A stretch of 5,326 bases of DNA from Promethearchaeota archaeon. Lineage in GTDB: Archaea; Asgardarchaeota; Lokiarchaeia; Sigynarchaeales; MK-D1. Below, in pieces: positions 5,207-5,326 of this stretch. Under the pieces are notes generated by a model. That model was not told the DNA's origin. It saw nothing but the letters and a program-made list of their open reading frames with translations, and did no database searches. Made by a program: the position numbers and the translations under genes. The stretch spans positions 1 to 5,326 of the forward strand of contig JAEOTN010000179.1 in the NCBI GenBank assembly GCA_016839865.1, read 5' to 3'. The stretch's first letter is position 1, and the number at the start of each line of letters is the position of its first letter.

Positions 5207-5326
5207 TTACTCTATTTTTTTTAATCCACACCATCGAAAAATTAAAAGTGCAACCATTTTTACAGCGTTCATGATGTCTTTAATGTTAATCCACTCATCT
5301 ACTCCATGTGCAATCATTACATCACC
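5207..5326 (-). CDS. M20-family metallopeptidase/amidohydrolase, C-terminal 39 residues (5' part outside window)
   Basis: Reading the minus strand inward from the window edge gives an open frame ending at TAA (5209-5207). It encodes GDVMIAHGVDEWINIKD, then a helical segment NAVKMVALLIFRWCG, then LKKIE. The A-H-G-x-D/N-E motif followed by a long hydrophobic helix is the typical C-terminal end of M20 enzymes (ArgE/DapE/CPG2 type and relatives), where this His is a zinc ligand and the Glu lies close to it. Full proteins are usually 370-450 residues, so about a tenth is visible. The subtype (aminoacylase, dipeptidase, N-carbamoyl amidohydrolase, succinyl-diaminopimelate desuccinylase) cannot be decided from this tail. 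The gene runs in the same direction as the ATC-hydrolase-like gene 46 bases downstream. Confidence 0.7.
   Translation of the reverse strand, partial: GDVMIAHGVDEWINIKDIMNAVKMVALLIFRWCGLKKIE

Noticed and set aside
5196..5235. 8-base inverted repeat GATGGTGT / ACACCATC around the M20 stop codon
   Set aside because: The loop is 24 bases, the stem does not extend, and one arm is coding; chance is the simpler explanation in a window of this size.
1..5326. Defence island, toxin-antitoxin, CRISPR or mobile element
   Set aside because: I found no nuclease, transposase, integrase, reverse transcriptase, direct-repeat array or terminal inverted repeats on either strand.

Overview
The window looks like a piece of an archaeal chromosome, most plausibly from an Asgard archaeon of the Lokiarchaeia type. 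This is inferred, not proven. The support is indirect: about one third G+C by eye, short intergenic gaps, a TATA-box-like element, and a gene mix often met in those genomes. That mix is a URO-D/MtaA-like protein, a secreted NosD-type beta-helix with a C-terminal membrane anchor, a C45-type Ntn hydrolase and an ATC-hydrolase-like protein. No rRNA, tRNA, CRISPR array, transposase or phage gene is visible.

Layout. Bases 1-384 (+) hold the C-terminal 127 residues of a URO-D superfamily protein. A 146-base gap follows with a T-rich terminator candidate. Bases 531-1436 (+) encode a membrane-anchored surface beta-helix built of 22-23-residue coils. Bases 1497-2018 (+) encode a PfpI/DJ-1 family protein, followed after 10 bases by an uncharacterised seven-helix membrane protein (2029-2718). 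After a 51-base gap come a GNAT acetyltransferase with an extra N-terminal region (2770-3576) and, 15 bases later, a C45/penicillin-acyltransferase-type Ntn hydrolase (3592-4614). On the minus strand, converging on that gene with a 12-base gap, lies an ATC-hydrolase-like protein (4627-5160). Upstream of it on the same strand is the last 39 codons of an M20 metallopeptidase/amidohydrolase (5207-5326), cut by the window edge.

How the genes may work together. The PfpI and seven-helix genes look co-transcribed, as do the GNAT and C45 genes, and all four could form one transcript. The GNAT-C45 pair suggests making and breaking (or transferring) acyl-amide bonds on a small molecule. The minus-strand pair, M20 then ATC hydrolase, resembles the two-step bacterial route from 2-amino-thiazoline-4-carboxylate through N-carbamoyl-cysteine to cysteine. 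That link is a hypothesis, because only the tail of the M20 gene is visible and the ATC-hydrolase family is wide. I see no clear-cut new system. The best leads are the seven-helix protein, the M20/ATC pair and the GNAT/C45 pair.
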